A DNA stretch of 64,000 nucleotides from Dactylosporangium aurantiacum (GCF_000716715.1 NZ_JNYJ01000001.1:310001-374000); one strand, 5' to 3'; counted from the stretch's first letter, positions 42,122-51,870 are shown. Notes: generated by a model not told the origin, from the letters alone. Translations and numbers: made by a program.

Positions 42122-44706
42122 GAGTCGCCACCATGAGCGAGGCGGAGGCCCTGCGGGTCGCCGCACCGAAGGACGACGCCGGTCTCGGCGCGCTGCGCAC
42201 CGAGCGGGGCAACCTGCCGCTCGACCGGATCGACGTCCGCACCGCCATCACCGGGCTGGTCGCGCGGATCGACCTCACCCAGGAGTTCGTCAACGTCCAC
42301 GACGAGCCCCTCGAGGCGACCTATGTCTTCCCGCTGCCCGACCGCGCCGCGGTCACCCGCATGGCGATGACCGCCGACGGGCGGGTCGTCGAGGCGGAGC
42401 TGCAGGAGCGCGGCGCCGCCCGGGAGACCTACGACCGGGCCGTCGCCGCCGGCCGGCGCGCCTCGATCGCCGAGGAGGAGCGGCCCGACGTGTTCACCAT
42501 GCGGGTCGGCAACATCCTGCCCGGCGAGCGGGTCAGCGTGGCACTGTCACTGGCCGGGCCGCTGTCGTTCGAGGACGGCGAGGCCACGTTCCGGTTCCCG
42601 CTCGTCGTCGCCCCCCGCTACATCCCCGGCAGCGCCCTCGACGGTGACAGTGTCGGGGTCGGGCACGCCCTGGACACCGACGCCGTGCCCGACGCGTCGC
42701 GCATCACGCCGCCGGTGCTGCTGCCCGGGTTCCCCAACCCGCTGCGGCTGAGCATCGAGGTCGACATCGACCCGGGCGGGCTACCGCTCGGCGAGGTCCG
42801 CTCCAGCCTGCACACGGTGCGGCGGACCGGGCAGACCGTGTCGGTGCTGCCGGGCGAGCGGGCCGACCGCGACTTCGTGCTCCGCCTCGCCTACGGCCCC
42901 GGCGAGGCCGGCCTGGCGCTGGTCCCCGACGCCACCGGCGATGAGGGCACCTACCGGCTGACCGTGCTGCCGCCGCGGACGCAGGCGCCGCCGAAGCCCA
43001 AGGACGTGGTGCTGCTGCTGGACCGCTCCGGCAGCATGGGCGGCTGGAAGATGGTCGCCGCGCGCCGCGCCGCCGCGCGCATCGTCGACACGCTCACCGT
43101 CGACGACCGGTTCGCCGTCCTCGCGTTCGACGACCGGGTGGAGACGCCCGCGTCGCTGCCGTCCGGCCTCGCCGACGGCACCGACCGGCACCGGTTCCGC
43201 GCCGTGGAGCACCTGGCGCGGGTCGACGCCCGCGGCGGCACCGAGCTGCTCCAGCCGCTCATCGACGCGTTGAAGCTGCTCGAGCCGGCGACCGGCCCGG
43301 CGACCGGCCCGGCGACCGGCGCGGCGACCGGCGCGGCGACCGGCGCGGCGACCGGCGCGGCGACCGGCGCGGAGGAGGGCGCGGAGGAGGGCGCGGGGGC
43401 CGCCGGCCGTGACCGGGTCATCGTGCTCGTCACCGACGGCCAGGTCGGCAACGAGGACCAGATCCTGCGCACCGTCTCCACCGCGCTGCGCGGGGTGCGG
43501 GTGCACACCGTCGGCATCGACCAGGCCGTCAACGCCGGGTTCCTCGGCCGGCTCGCGATCGCCGGCGGCGGCCGCTGCGAGCTGGTCGAGAGCGAGGACC
43601 GCCTCGACGAGGCGATGGACCGCATCCACCGGCGCATCGGCGCACCCGTCGCCAGCGGCGTCACCGTCACCGCCGAGGGCCTCGACCTGATCGACGACAC
43701 CCGGGCGCCGGCCCGGCTGCCCGACGTGTTCCCGGGCGTGCCGTTCGTCGTCACCGGGCGCTACCGCGGCGCGGGTGAGGGCACGCTCACCGTCGCCGGC
43801 ACCATGCGCGACGGCACCCCCTGGTCGAGCACGGTCACCGCGGCCCGGCACGACAACCCCGCGCTGACCGCGATCTGGGCCCGGGCGCTGCTGCGCGACC
43901 TGGAGGACGCCTACGTCTCCGGCCTCGCCGGCGGCGACGAGCTCGAGCGGCGGATCACCGGGATCTCGCTGCGGTTCCAGGTGCTGTGCCGGTTCACCGC
44001 GTATGTCGCGGTCGACAAGCGGGTCGTCACCGAGGGCGGCGAGCCGCGCCAGGTGGTCCAGCCCGTCGACCTGCCGGCCGGCTGGGAGCTGCCGGTGGCG
44101 GTGCCCCCGCCGCCGCTGCACCCGACGTCGATGCCGTATGCCGCGCCGGCCGCCGCCCCGATGTACAGCAGCACCGCGGCGGGCGGGCCGCCGCCGATGA
44201 TGCCGCCCATGCCGTCGGCGCCGGCACCCGCGCCGCCGATGATGCCGCCGCCGATGCCGGCCGCGCCGGTGACCGGTGCCCCGCAGCCGCAGCGCCGGTC
44301 GGTGGGCTCCGTGTTCCGGCCAGGTGGCGGCGGCACCACGCGGGCGCTGCGCGGCAAGGGGGCCGTCCGGCCGCAGGCACCGGCGGAGCAGCCGTCGGTG
44401 GAGGCGGAGCGGCAGCGGGCCGACGCGGCGGAGCTGCGCGAGCTCGCGGCCGGCGAGGCGCGGCGGCTGCGCGAGGCCGAGGACCGGCCCGACTTCGAGC
44501 GCCGCGAGCTGCTCGAGGACCTCGGGTCGCGGCTGACGGTGCTCGGCATCGGGGTCCTGCGGGCCCTCGCCGAGCGGCTCACCCCGGCGGCGATCGCCGC
44601 CCGGCCCCTCGACGAGCTGTGGCGGGAGGTCCTGGCCGAGCTCGACGCGGGGGCCGGCGCCGGCCACCGGCCGCCGACGAGCCGGGGCGCGTTCTGGAAG
44701 CGCTGA
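42118..44706 (+). CDS. VIT and von Willebrand factor A domain protein
   Basis: An 862-residue protein without signal peptide. The VIT domain (about 20-160) includes PLDRIDVRTAITGLVARIDL, ATYVFPLPDRAAVTRM and VGNILPGERVSVALSLAGPL. The VWA domain (about 295-500) has the MIDAS motif LLLDRSGSMGGWKM and VIVLVTDGQVGNEDQIL. Between the VWA strands lies an Ala-Thr-Gly-(Pro/Ala) tandem insertion. After DELERRITGISLRFQVLCRF comes a Pro/Met-rich linker and a charged helical C-terminus. It resembles eukaryotic inter-alpha-trypsin/PARP4-type VIT-VWA proteins, and bacterial homologues are cytoplasmic proteins of unknown role. Coupled to the MerR gene. Confidence 0.9.
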   Translation: MRVATMSEAEALRVAAPKDDAGLGALRTERGNLPLDRIDVRTAITGLVARIDLTQEFVNVHDEPLEATYVFPLPDRAAVTRMAMTADGRVVEAELQERGAARETYDRAVAAGRRASIAEEERPDVFTMRVGNILPGERVSVALSLAGPLSFEDGEATFRFPLVVAPRYIPGSALDGDSVGVGHALDTDAVPDASRITPPVLLPGFPNPLRLSIEVDIDPGGLPLGEVRSSLHTVRRTGQTVSVLPGERADRDFVLRLAYGPGEAGLALVPDATGDEGTYRLTVLPPRTQAPPKPKDVVLLLDRSGSMGGWKMVAARRAAARIVDTLTVDDRFAVLAFDDRVETPASLPSGLADGTDRHRFRAVEHLARVDARGGTELLQPLIDALKLLEPATGPATGPATGAATGAATGAATGAATGAEEGAEEGAGAAGRDRVIVLVTDGQVGNEDQILRTVSTALRGVRVHTVGIDQAVNAGFLGRLAIAGGGRCELVESEDRLDEAMDRIHRRIGAPVASGVTVTAEGLDLIDDTRAPARLPDVFPGVPFVVTGRYRGAGEGTLTVAGTMRDGTPWSSTVTAARHDNPALTAIWARALLRDLEDAYVSGLAGGDELERRITGISLRFQVLCRFTAYVAVDKRVVTEGGEPRQVVQPVDLPAGWELPVAVPPPPLHPTSMPYAAPAAAPMYSSTAAGGPPPMMPPMPSAPAPAPPMMPPPMPAAPVTGAPQPQRRSVGSVFRPGGGGTTRALRGKGAVRPQAPAEQPSVEAERQRADAAELRELAAGEARRLREAEDRPDFERRELLEDLGSRLTVLGIGVLRALAERLTPAAIAARPLDELWREVLAELDAGAGAGHRPPTSRGAFWKR
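43288..43392 (+). repeat. In-frame 12-bp minisatellite in the VWA gene
   Basis: Nine or so copies of GCGACCGGC(C/G)CG encode Ala-Thr-Gly-(Pro/Ala), followed by two copies of a Glu-Glu-Gly-Ala unit. The insertion lies in a loop of the VWA domain. Confidence 0.92.
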
Positions 44707-44722
44707 CCGGCTGAGACGGGCA

Positions 44723-44762
44723 GCCGGCCGATGTGCTCGTACGGGGGAGTGCATCGGCCGGC
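44723..44762 (+). terminator. Terminator-like hairpin after the VWA gene
   Basis: GCCGGCCGATG (44723-44733) and CATCGGCCGGC (44752-44762) form a perfect 11-bp stem with an 18-nt loop, 16 bp after the stop; no T-run. Confidence 0.6.
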
Positions 44763-44835
44763 GCCTCTGCCTGTGCCAGGGGTGCCGGCGTGGCCGCGCC
44801 GCGCCGGCCGGGACCGGCGCGGGTACCGTACTGCG

Positions 44836-45417
44836 GTGATCACCCAGCGCCTCGCCCGAGCCGTCACCGAGCTGCTCGCCCCGGCGGTGCTGGTGTCGGT
44901 GCTGCTCGTGCTGCTGGCGGTGCACGGCGCGCCGAGCGTGGCGCGGGGGCTGCTGCTCGGGGTGGTCGCCGCGCTGTTCGAGAGCGTGCTGCCGTTCCTG
45001 TACATCCTGCGCGGCGTGCGCCGCGGCGACCTGACCGACCACCACGTCGGCGACCACCGGCAGCGGCGGGGGCCGCTGCTGGTCGGGCTCGCCTCGGTCA
45101 CCGTCGGGTTCGTGGTGCTGCTCGGCCTGCACGCGCAGCGCGAGCTGCTGGCCGCCGTGGTCGCCGGCGGGGTCGGGCTCGTCGTCGCCGCCGTGGTCAA
45201 CCACTGGTGGAAGATGTCGATCCACACCGCGGTCGCCGCGGGTGCCCTGGTCATCCTGGTGCTCGTGTACGGCTGGCCGCTGGCCGCCACCGCCCCGCTG
45301 GTCGCCGCGGTCGGCTGGTCGAGGGTGGCGCTCAAGGACCACACCGTGCCGCAGGTCGTCGTCGGCGCGCTGGTCGGCGCCGCGGTCGCCGGCGGCGTCT
45401 TCGCCGGCCTGCGGTGA
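44836..45417 (+). CDS. PAP2-like integral membrane protein
   Basis: A 193-residue protein with five to six hydrophobic helices. [19 protein letters not shown] and [20 protein letters not shown] resemble motifs 2 and 3 of the PAP2 phosphatase superfamily (S-x-H, and S-R-x5-H-T), but motif 1 (KxxxxxxRP) is not clear, so catalysis is uncertain. The GTG at 44836 lies 6 nt after TACCGT (44824-44829), so the mRNA is probably leaderless. The open frame back to 44731 crosses the preceding hairpin and is rejected. It stands alone between the VWA gene and thrS. Confidence 0.82.
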   Translation: MITQRLARAVTELLAPAVLVSVLLVLLAVHGAPSVARGLLLGVVAALFESVLPFLYILRGVRRGDLTDHHVGDHRQRRGPLLVGLASVTVGFVVLLGLHAQRELLAAVVAGGVGLVVAAVVNHWWKMSIHTAVAAGALVILVLVYGWPLAATAPLVAAVGWSRVALKDHTVPQVVVGALVGAAVAGGVFAGLR

Positions 45418-45571
45418 CCCCGTGCCGCCCCCGGCCACCGTGGCGCGGGGGCGCGGACCCGGACGGCCCGGCGGCGCGGGGCGTCGCGGCGGGCGGGGTG
45501 TTCTGCGCCCCCCGGCGGCGCGGCGGATAGAGTTCGGGGGAATCAGACCTCTTCACGCTTGGGAGCAGACC

Positions 45572-47560
45572 GTGTCCACAGTGCGCTCGAATACCCTCGT
45601 GGTCACGGCCGGCACGACCGCCGCCGCCGCGGTCGCCGAGGCCGGGCTGCCGACCAGCGGACCGAAGGCGATCGTCGTGGTCCGTGAGGCCGGTGGCCGG
45701 CTGCGCGACCTGGACTGGACGCCGGAGCAGGACACCGAGGTCGAGGCCGTCGACCTGTCCTCGCCGGACGGGCTCAACGTGCTGCGCCACTCGACCGCGC
45801 ACGTGCTCGCCCAGGCGGTGCAGGACCTGTACCCGGAGGCGAAGCTCGGCATCGGGCCGCCGATCGAGCACGGCTTCTACTACGACTTCCAGGTCGACAA
45901 GGCGTTCCACCCCGAGGACCTGGACAAGCTCGAGAAGCGGATGCAGGAGATCATCAAGTCGGGGCAGCGGTTCCGGCGGCGGCGGTTCGAGTCGGTGGAG
46001 CAGGCCAAGGCCGAGCTGGCGGACGAGCCGTTCAAGCTGGAGCTGGTCGACGTCAAGAGCGACGTCGACACCAGCGAGGTGATGGAGGTCGGCGGCGGCG
46101 AGCTGACGATCTACGACAACCTCGACGCCCAGTCCGACAAGGTCTGCTGGTCCGACCTGTGCCGGGGCCCGCACCTGCCGACGACCCGGCTCATCCAGGC
46201 GTTCAAGCTCACCCGCACCGCCGCCGCCTACTGGCGCGGCTCGGAGAAGAACCCGCAGCTGCAGCGGGTCTACGGCACCGCCTGGCCGACCCGTGACGCG
46301 CTCAAGGAGTACCAGAAGCTCCTGGAGGAGGCGGCCCGCCGCGACCACCGCAAGCTCGGCGCCGACCTGGACCTGTTCAGCTTCCCCGAGGAGATCGGCT
46401 CCGGCCTCGCGGTCTTCCACCCCAAGGGCGGCATCATCCGCCGGGAGATGGAGAGCTACTCCCGCCAGCGGCACGAGCAGGCCGGCTACGAGTTCGTGAA
46501 CACGCCGCACATCAGCAAGGCGCACCTGTTCCAGACGTCGGGTCACCTGCCGTACTACGCCGACACCATGTTCCCGCCGATGGAGATGGAGGGCGCGGAG
46601 TACTACCTGAAGGCGATGAACTGCCCGATGCACAACCTCGTGTTCCGGGCCCGCGGCCGGTCCTACCGTGAGCTGCCGCTGCGCATGTTCGAGTTCGGCA
46701 CCGTGTACCGCTACGAGAAGTCCGGCGTCGTGCACGGCCTCACCCGGGTCCGGGGCCTGACCCAGGACGACTCGCACATCTACTGCACCAAGGAGCAGAT
46801 GCCGGGCGAGCTGCGCGGGCTGCTGCAGTTCGTGCTCGACCTGCTGCGCGACTACGGTCTCGACGACTTCTACCTGGAGCTGTCCACCCGCGACGACTCG
46901 CCGAAGTTCATCGGCGAGGCGGCCGAATGGGAGGAGGCCACCGAGGCGCTGCGGGCCGCCGCCGTCGAGTCGGGGCTGGAGCTCGTGCCGGACCCGGGCG
47001 GCGCCGCCTTCTACGGCCCGAAGATCTCGGTGCAGGCCCGCGACGCGATCGGCCGGACCTGGCAGATGTCCACCATCCAGGTGGACTTCAACCAGCCGAA
47101 GCGCTTCGCGCTGGAGTACCAGGCCTCCGACGGCACCCGGCAGCAGCCGGTGATGATCCACCGGGCGCTGTTCGGCTCGATCGAGCGGTTCTTCGGCGTG
47201 CTCACCGAGCACTACGCGGGCGCGTTCCCGGCGTGGCTCGCCCCGGTGCAGGTCGTCGGCATCCCGGTGCGCGGCGACCACGCCGACTACCTCGCCGAGT
47301 TCGCCGCCCGGCTGCGCCGGGAAGGCATCCGGGTCGAGGTCGACGCCTCCGACGAGCGGATGCAGAAGAAGATCCGCACCGCGCAGCAGCAGAAGATCCC
47401 GTTCATGGCGATCGCCGGCGACGACGACGTCAGCGGCGGCACCGTGTCGTTCCGCTACCGCGACGGCTCGCAGCGCAACGGCGTCGCCCTCGACGAGGCC
47501 GTCGCGCACGTGGTGGACGTCGTGCGGTCCCGCACCAACGTGGGCCCCACCGCGGCGTGA
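45572..47560 (+). CDS. thrS: Threonyl-tRNA synthetase
   Basis: Charges tRNA-Thr. The 662 residues run: a short TGS-like N-terminal domain (about 25-70), the editing domain with [20 protein letters not shown] and [12 protein letters not shown] (HxxxH plus later Cys/His ligands in [14 protein letters not shown]), the class II catalytic core (motif 1 region [20 protein letters not shown], motif 2 [15 protein letters not shown], motif 3 [18 protein letters not shown]; zinc ligands near NCPMHNLV), and the anticodon-binding domain ([20 protein letters not shown]). The GTG at 45572 follows GGGAG with 6-nt spacing; the frame extends to 45242 without support. It heads the conserved thrS-HIT block. Confidence 0.96.
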   Translation: MSTVRSNTLVVTAGTTAAAAVAEAGLPTSGPKAIVVVREAGGRLRDLDWTPEQDTEVEAVDLSSPDGLNVLRHSTAHVLAQAVQDLYPEAKLGIGPPIEHGFYYDFQVDKAFHPEDLDKLEKRMQEIIKSGQRFRRRRFESVEQAKAELADEPFKLELVDVKSDVDTSEVMEVGGGELTIYDNLDAQSDKVCWSDLCRGPHLPTTRLIQAFKLTRTAAAYWRGSEKNPQLQRVYGTAWPTRDALKEYQKLLEEAARRDHRKLGADLDLFSFPEEIGSGLAVFHPKGGIIRREMESYSRQRHEQAGYEFVNTPHISKAHLFQTSGHLPYYADTMFPPMEMEGAEYYLKAMNCPMHNLVFRARGRSYRELPLRMFEFGTVYRYEKSGVVHGLTRVRGLTQDDSHIYCTKEQMPGELRGLLQFVLDLLRDYGLDDFYLELSTRDDSPKFIGEAAEWEEATEALRAAAVESGLELVPDPGGAAFYGPKISVQARDAIGRTWQMSTIQVDFNQPKRFALEYQASDGTRQQPVMIHRALFGSIERFFGVLTEHYAGAFPAWLAPVQVVGIPVRGDHADYLAEFAARLRREGIRVEVDASDERMQKKIRTAQQQKIPFMAIAGDDDVSGGTVSFRYRDGSQRNGVALDEAVAHVVDVVRSRTNVGPTAA

Positions 47561-47591
47561 CCGGGTACCCCACAGGGAGCGAGGAGGCGGC

Positions 47592-48104
47592 GTGACCGGC
47601 ACCCCGGACGACCTTGAACGGCTGTGGACGCCACACCGGATGGCCTACATCAAGGAGGACCGGGCCGGCGACCACGACGAGCCGACCGGGTGCCCGTTCT
47701 GCCGGGCACCCGGCCTGCCGGACGAGGACAGCCTCGTCGTCGCCCGGGGTGCGCTGGTGTTCGCGGTGCTCAACCTGTACCCGTACAACCCGGGTCACCT
47801 GATGGTCTGCCCGTACCGGCACGTCGCCGACTACACCGACCTGACCGCCGAGGAGACGGTGGAGCTGGCGACGTTCACGCAGACCGCGATGCGGGTGATC
47901 CGCCGGGCCAGCGGCGCGCACGGCTTCAACCTCGGCATGAACCAGGGCTCGGTCGCCGGCGCCGGCATCGCCGCGCACCTGCACCAGCACATCGTGCCGC
48001 GGTGGGGCGGCGACACCAACTTCATGCCCGTCGTCGGCCGCACCAAGGTCCTGCCGCAGCTGCTCGGCGACACCCGCAAGCTCCTCGCGTCCGTCTGGGA
48101 GTGA
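47592..48104 (+). CDS. HIT-family hydrolase
   Basis: A 170-residue histidine-triad protein of the actinobacterial type found between thrS and pgsA (Rv2613c-like, AP4A phosphorylase/nucleotide hydrolase group). The catalytic triad is AHLHQHIVPRW; LVVARGALVFAVLNLYPYNP and HLMVCPYRHVADY form the rest of the fold. A CPFC pair near residue 35 resembles the zinc site of related proteins. GTG 47592 has GGAGG just upstream and lies 31 bp after thrS, consistent with an operon. It probably degrades dinucleoside polyphosphates that synthetases make. Confidence 0.92.
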   Translation: MTGTPDDLERLWTPHRMAYIKEDRAGDHDEPTGCPFCRAPGLPDEDSLVVARGALVFAVLNLYPYNPGHLMVCPYRHVADYTDLTAEETVELATFTQTAMRVIRRASGAHGFNLGMNQGSVAGAGIAAHLHQHIVPRWGGDTNFMPVVGRTKVLPQLLGDTRKLLASVWE

Positions 48105-48131
48105 CCGCGCGACCGCGGTGACGGTCGAGGG

Positions 48132-49148
48132 TCACGACAGGTGCGCCACCGCCTGGAACGCCGGGTCGTGGCGCTGCCTGGCCCTGCCCCGGCCGCCCGC
48201 CCAGCCGGCCGCGGCCGCCTTCAGGTCCTCGGCGGCGGTGGACTCGCCGTCGACGTAGCAGTGCAGGGTGCGCCGCCCCGCCGTGGTCTCCTGGGCGACC
48301 AGCTCACCGTCGCCGTGCAGCGCCATTTCCAGCGGGCCGTCCTCGAACGCCCGCAGCGCGTCGAGGGCGTCCCCGGTCGGCAGGCCGGTGCCGGGGTCCG
48401 CCTCGTACGGCAGGGTGAGCGCGACGTGCGTGTCGAACCGCGGCCAGCGCACCGCCCGCAGCGGCCGCTGCGCCATCCCGGTCAGCGGGGCGCCGCCGGC
48501 CTCGGCCGTGAACACCACCCAGGTCGGCTCGCGGTACTGCTCGCGCAGCGCGTCGACGGCGGCGGCGAGCTCCTGCGGGTCCCGGGCGCCGGCGGGCTCG
48601 TCGGCGCTGATGTCGACCCCACCGACCCACAGCTCGACGCCCTCCTCACCGAGCAGCCAGTCCAGGGCGAGGAAGATGATCTGGCCGCGGACCGGCTCCG
48701 GCAGCTTGCGGAACATCGGGTGGTACCCGATGACGTCGATCGCGGCGGAGTGCTCGTCGGCGCTGAACGCGAAGCGCAGCAGTCCCAGGTCGAGCCGCGC
48801 GCCGGCGATCTCGATCGTCGCCGACAGCGTGTCGGGGTCGGGCTGGCGGGCGGTGTGGAACTCCCACTCCGGGTCCGACGCCGGGGCGAGGGCACCCCAG
48901 CGGGCCGCGACGGCGCGCAGCGCCGGGTTGCCGCCGGGGGAGACGACCAGCGCGTGGCTGGCCGCCCGGCCCTTGCTGAACTCCCAGGTCAGGTCCTTGT
49001 GGATGGCCGCGACCCGCTTGCTGATCTGCGGGGTCAGCGGCTCGAACCCGCCGGTGGCGATGGCCGCGGTGACCGCGGGACGGATCGTCGGCCACCAGGC
49101 CCAGAACTCCACGACCGGGTCCTGTTTCCTGCCCCGCGAGAAAATCAT
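48132..49148 (-). CDS. Uncharacterised protein (possibly DUF695-like)
   Basis: A 338-residue soluble protein starting MIFSRGRKQDPVVEFWAWWP. Notable segments are AAIHKDLTWEFSKGRAASHA, ALVVSPGGNPALRAVAARWG, VIGYHPMFRKLPEPVRGQII, ALDWLLGEEGVELWVGGVDI and DGESTAAEDLKAAAAGW. The order of acidic and aromatic motifs is reminiscent of DUF695 proteins, but this is a weak match from memory. The start ATG 49148 lies 37 bp from the divergent GNAT gene. It interrupts the otherwise conserved thrS-HIT-pgsA run on the opposite strand. Confidence 0.75.
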   Translation of the reverse strand: MIFSRGRKQDPVVEFWAWWPTIRPAVTAAIATGGFEPLTPQISKRVAAIHKDLTWEFSKGRAASHALVVSPGGNPALRAVAARWGALAPASDPEWEFHTARQPDPDTLSATIEIAGARLDLGLLRFAFSADEHSAAIDVIGYHPMFRKLPEPVRGQIIFLALDWLLGEEGVELWVGGVDISADEPAGARDPQELAAAVDALREQYREPTWVVFTAEAGGAPLTGMAQRPLRAVRWPRFDTHVALTLPYEADPGTGLPTGDALDALRAFEDGPLEMALHGDGELVAQETTAGRRTLHCYVDGESTAAEDLKAAAAGWAGGRGRARQRHDPAFQAVAHLS

Positions 49149-49185
49149 GCCGCGCAGTGTAGGCGGGCCTGCGAAGGTGGGCGTC

Positions 49186-49659
49186 GTGCGAGTGGAGGAG
49201 TACCGCGGCGACCGGGCCGGCATCCGGTGGCTGTTCGAACTGGCCGAGGACTCGGCGGTCGAGCTGGACGGGTATCTGGGCGACGGCGCGGTCCTGGTCG
49301 CGTGGGACGGCGGGCGCCCGGTCGGGCACCTGCAGCTCGTCGCCGGCGCCGACCCGGACAGCGCGGAGATCAAGAACATGGCGGTGGTCGAGGACCGGCG
49401 CGGGCAGGGGATCGGCGCGGCGCTGGTCCGGGCCGCGGTGGGCCGTGCCACGGCCGAGGGCCGCCGGGTGGTGCTCGTCGCGACCGGCGCCGCCGACGTC
49501 GGCAACCTGCGCTTCTACCAGCGGCAGGGGTTCCGGTTCCGCAGCGTCGAGCGGGACGCGTTCACCCCGGCGTCCGGGTACCCGGCCGGGATCATGGTCG
49601 ACGGGATCGAGCTGCGCGACCGGGTGTGGCTGGACCGGGAGCTCCAGCCACACCCGTGA
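49186..49659 (+). CDS. GNAT-family N-acetyltransferase
   Basis: A 157-residue acetyltransferase. The acetyl-CoA site is KNMAVVEDRRGQGIGAALVR (Q/RxxGxG/A = RRGQGIGA); GAADVGNLRFYQRQGFRFRS is the C-terminal signature. The substrate cannot be read from the sequence. GTG 49186 has AAGGTGG about 6 nt upstream. It is divergent from the preceding gene and nearly abuts the convergent EF-G2 gene (8 bp). Confidence 0.9.
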   Translation: MRVEEYRGDRAGIRWLFELAEDSAVELDGYLGDGAVLVAWDGGRPVGHLQLVAGADPDSAEIKNMAVVEDRRGQGIGAALVRAAVGRATAEGRRVVLVATGAADVGNLRFYQRQGFRFRSVERDAFTPASGYPAGIMVDGIELRDRVWLDRELQPHP

Positions 49660-49667
49660 GCGGCGCG

Positions 49668-51830
49668 TCAGCGCGACGCGGCGTGCTCCTTCTTCACCGC
49701 GTCCGCCAGGTGTGACGGCATCGGGTCGTGCCGGGCGAAGACCCGGCTGAACGTGCCGGAGCCCGACGTCATGGCCCGCAGCTCGACCGCGTACCGGACC
49801 AGCTCGGTGGCGGGGACCTCGGCGCGCACCAGGGTCCGCTCGTGCCCGGCCGGGTCCGGCTCGTTGCCCAGCACCCGGCCGCGCCGGCCGGACAGGTCGC
49901 TCATGACGGCGCCGACGAACTCGTCCGGCACGCGGATGGTGACCTCGTCGATCGGCTCGAGCAGCGTCGTCTGGCCCAGCTCGGCCGCCTCGCGCAGGGC
50001 GAGTGCGCCCGCCGTCTGGAACGCCGCGTCGGAGGAGTCGACCGAGTGCGCCTTGCCGTCGACCAGGGTGACGCGCACGTCGACGACCGGGTACCCGGCG
50101 ACGACACCGCGCTCCATCTGGTGTCGGACGCCCTTCTCCACTGACGGGATGTAGTTGTGCGGCACGACCCCACCGACGATCTTGTCGACGAACTCGAAGC
50201 CGGTGCCGCGCGGCAGCGGCTCGACGGTGATGTCGCAGACCGCGTACTGCCCGTGGCCGCCGGACTGCTTGACGTGCCGGCCGTGGCCCTGGCTGGGCGC
50301 GGCGAACGTCTCGCGCAGCGCCACCCGCACCGGCTCGGTGTCCAGGTCGACGCCGCCGGCGCGCAGCCGGTCCAGCACCACGTCGGCGTGCGCCTCGCCC
50401 ATGCACCACAGCACCAGCTGGTGGGTCTCGGCGTTGCGCTCCAGCCGCAGCGTCGGGTCGCCGGCGACGAGCCGGCCCAGGTTCTTGGCCAGGGCGTCCT
50501 CGTCGGAGCGGGTCCGGGCGACGATCGCGATCGGCAGCAGCGGCTCCGGCATCACCCAGGGCGCCATGAGCATCGGGTCGTCCTTGCCGGAGATCGTGTC
50601 GCCGGTCTCGGCCGTGGTGGACTTGGTGATCGCGACGATGTCGCCGGCGACCGCGTACGGCACCTCGCGCAGGGTCGCGCCGAGCGGGGAGAACAGGTGC
50701 GCGAAGCGCTCGTCGGCGTCGTGGTCCGGGTGGCCGCGCTCGGCCATGCCGTGCCCGGAGATGTGCACCGGCTGGTCGGGGCGCAGCGTGCCGGAGAACA
50801 CCCGCACGAGGGAGACGCGGCCGACGTACGGGTCGATCGTCGTCTTCACCACCTCGGCGATGAGCGGGCCGGCCGGGTCGCACCGCAGCGGGGCGTGCGG
50901 GTTGCCGGCGACGTCGGTGACGGGCGGCACGACGTGCTCCAGGGGCGACGGGAACCCGCTGGTCAGCACCTCGAGGAGGGCGTCGATGCCGAGGCCGGTC
51001 TGCGCGCAGACGGGCACGACGGGGTAGAACGTGCCCCGGGCGACGGCCTTCTCCAGGTCCTCGATGATGACCGAGGTCTCGATCACCTCGCCGCTGACGT
51101 ACCGCTCCATGAGCGTCTCGTCCTCGCTCTCGGCGATGATGCCCTCGAGGAGGCTGTTGTGCGCCTCCTCGATCGCCGGCAGGTGCTGCGGCTCGGGGTC
51201 GCGCACCACCGGCGGGTAGCCCGCGGAGTAGTCGAAGATCCGGTGGGTGATCAGGCCGATCAGCCCCTCCACCGTCGAGCCGTCGTCGCCGAGCATCGGC
51301 AGGTACAGCGGCAGCACGTTGTCGCCGAAGACGTCCTGGCAGTGCTCGACGGTGTCCTGGAAGTCGGCGCGCGGGTGGTCCAGGCGGGTGACGGCGACCG
51401 CCCGGGGCATCCCGACGGCGGCGCACTCCTCCCACAGCGCGGCGGTGGCCGCGTCCACGCCGTCCACCGACGACACCACGAACAGCGCCGCGTCGGCGGC
51501 CCGCAGGCCGGCGCGCAGCTCCCCGACGAAGTCGGCGTAGCCGGGGGTGTCGAGCAGGTTGATCTTCGTGCCGTCGTGCGCCAGCGGGGCGCAGGACAGC
51601 GTCACCGACCGCTGCTGCCGCACCGCCGCCGGGTCGTGGTCGGTGACCGTGGTGCCGTCGGTCACCGAGCCGGCCCGCCCGATCGTGCCGGTCGCCGCGA
51701 GCAGCGCCTCCACGAGGGTCGTCTTGCCGGCCCCGGAATGCCCGACGAGGACCACGTTGCGTACCCTGCCGGGGTCATCAACCGCCGGCACCGGGCCGGC
51801 GACACCCTTCTCCTGGACCTTCTGCGCCAT
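49668..51830 (-). CDS. Elongation factor G-like protein EF-G2
   Basis: A 720-residue EF-G paralogue. GTPase motifs: VLVGHSGAGKTTLVEALLAA (G1), DTPGYADFVGELRAGL (G3), VTRLDHPRADF (in place of the G4 NKxD, i.e. altered). Domains II-V follow (GPLIAEVVKTTIDPYVGRVS; GRHVKQSGGHGQYAVCDITV, a typical domain IV stretch; DLSGRRGRVLGNEPD). The changed G4 (TRLD) and the divergent switch region separate it from fusA; mycobacterial EF-G2 (MSMEG_6535 type) lacks ribosome-dependent GTPase activity, which may apply here. The ATG at 51830 has GGGAGG 6 nt upstream. It is inserted between HIT and pgsA on the opposite strand. Confidence 0.88.
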   Translation of the reverse strand: MAQKVQEKGVAGPVPAVDDPGRVRNVVLVGHSGAGKTTLVEALLAATGTIGRAGSVTDGTTVTDHDPAAVRQQRSVTLSCAPLAHDGTKINLLDTPGYADFVGELRAGLRAADAALFVVSSVDGVDAATAALWEECAAVGMPRAVAVTRLDHPRADFQDTVEHCQDVFGDNVLPLYLPMLGDDGSTVEGLIGLITHRIFDYSAGYPPVVRDPEPQHLPAIEEAHNSLLEGIIAESEDETLMERYVSGEVIETSVIIEDLEKAVARGTFYPVVPVCAQTGLGIDALLEVLTSGFPSPLEHVVPPVTDVAGNPHAPLRCDPAGPLIAEVVKTTIDPYVGRVSLVRVFSGTLRPDQPVHISGHGMAERGHPDHDADERFAHLFSPLGATLREVPYAVAGDIVAITKSTTAETGDTISGKDDPMLMAPWVMPEPLLPIAIVARTRSDEDALAKNLGRLVAGDPTLRLERNAETHQLVLWCMGEAHADVVLDRLRAGGVDLDTEPVRVALRETFAAPSQGHGRHVKQSGGHGQYAVCDITVEPLPRGTGFEFVDKIVGGVVPHNYIPSVEKGVRHQMERGVVAGYPVVDVRVTLVDGKAHSVDSSDAAFQTAGALALREAAELGQTTLLEPIDEVTIRVPDEFVGAVMSDLSGRRGRVLGNEPDPAGHERTLVRAEVPATELVRYAVELRAMTSGSGTFSRVFARHDPMPSHLADAVKKEHAASR

Positions 51831-51852
51831 CACGCGCCTCCCGTCCTGCCTG

Positions 51853-51870
51853 CTGTGAGCAGTCTCACAG
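51853..51870. promoter_or_regulatory. Perfect inverted repeat upstream of EF-G2
   Basis: CTGTGAG-CAGT-CTCACAG, a 7-bp dyad with a 4-bp centre, 23 bp before the EF-G2 start and 150 bp before pgsA. It looks like an operator (or a small leader hairpin); the binding protein is unknown. Confidence 0.5.

Noticed and set aside
49668..51830. Tetracycline-resistance ribosomal protection protein
   Set aside because: Domain IV and overall sequence are EF-G2-like, as found chromosomally in actinobacteria; no resistance context.
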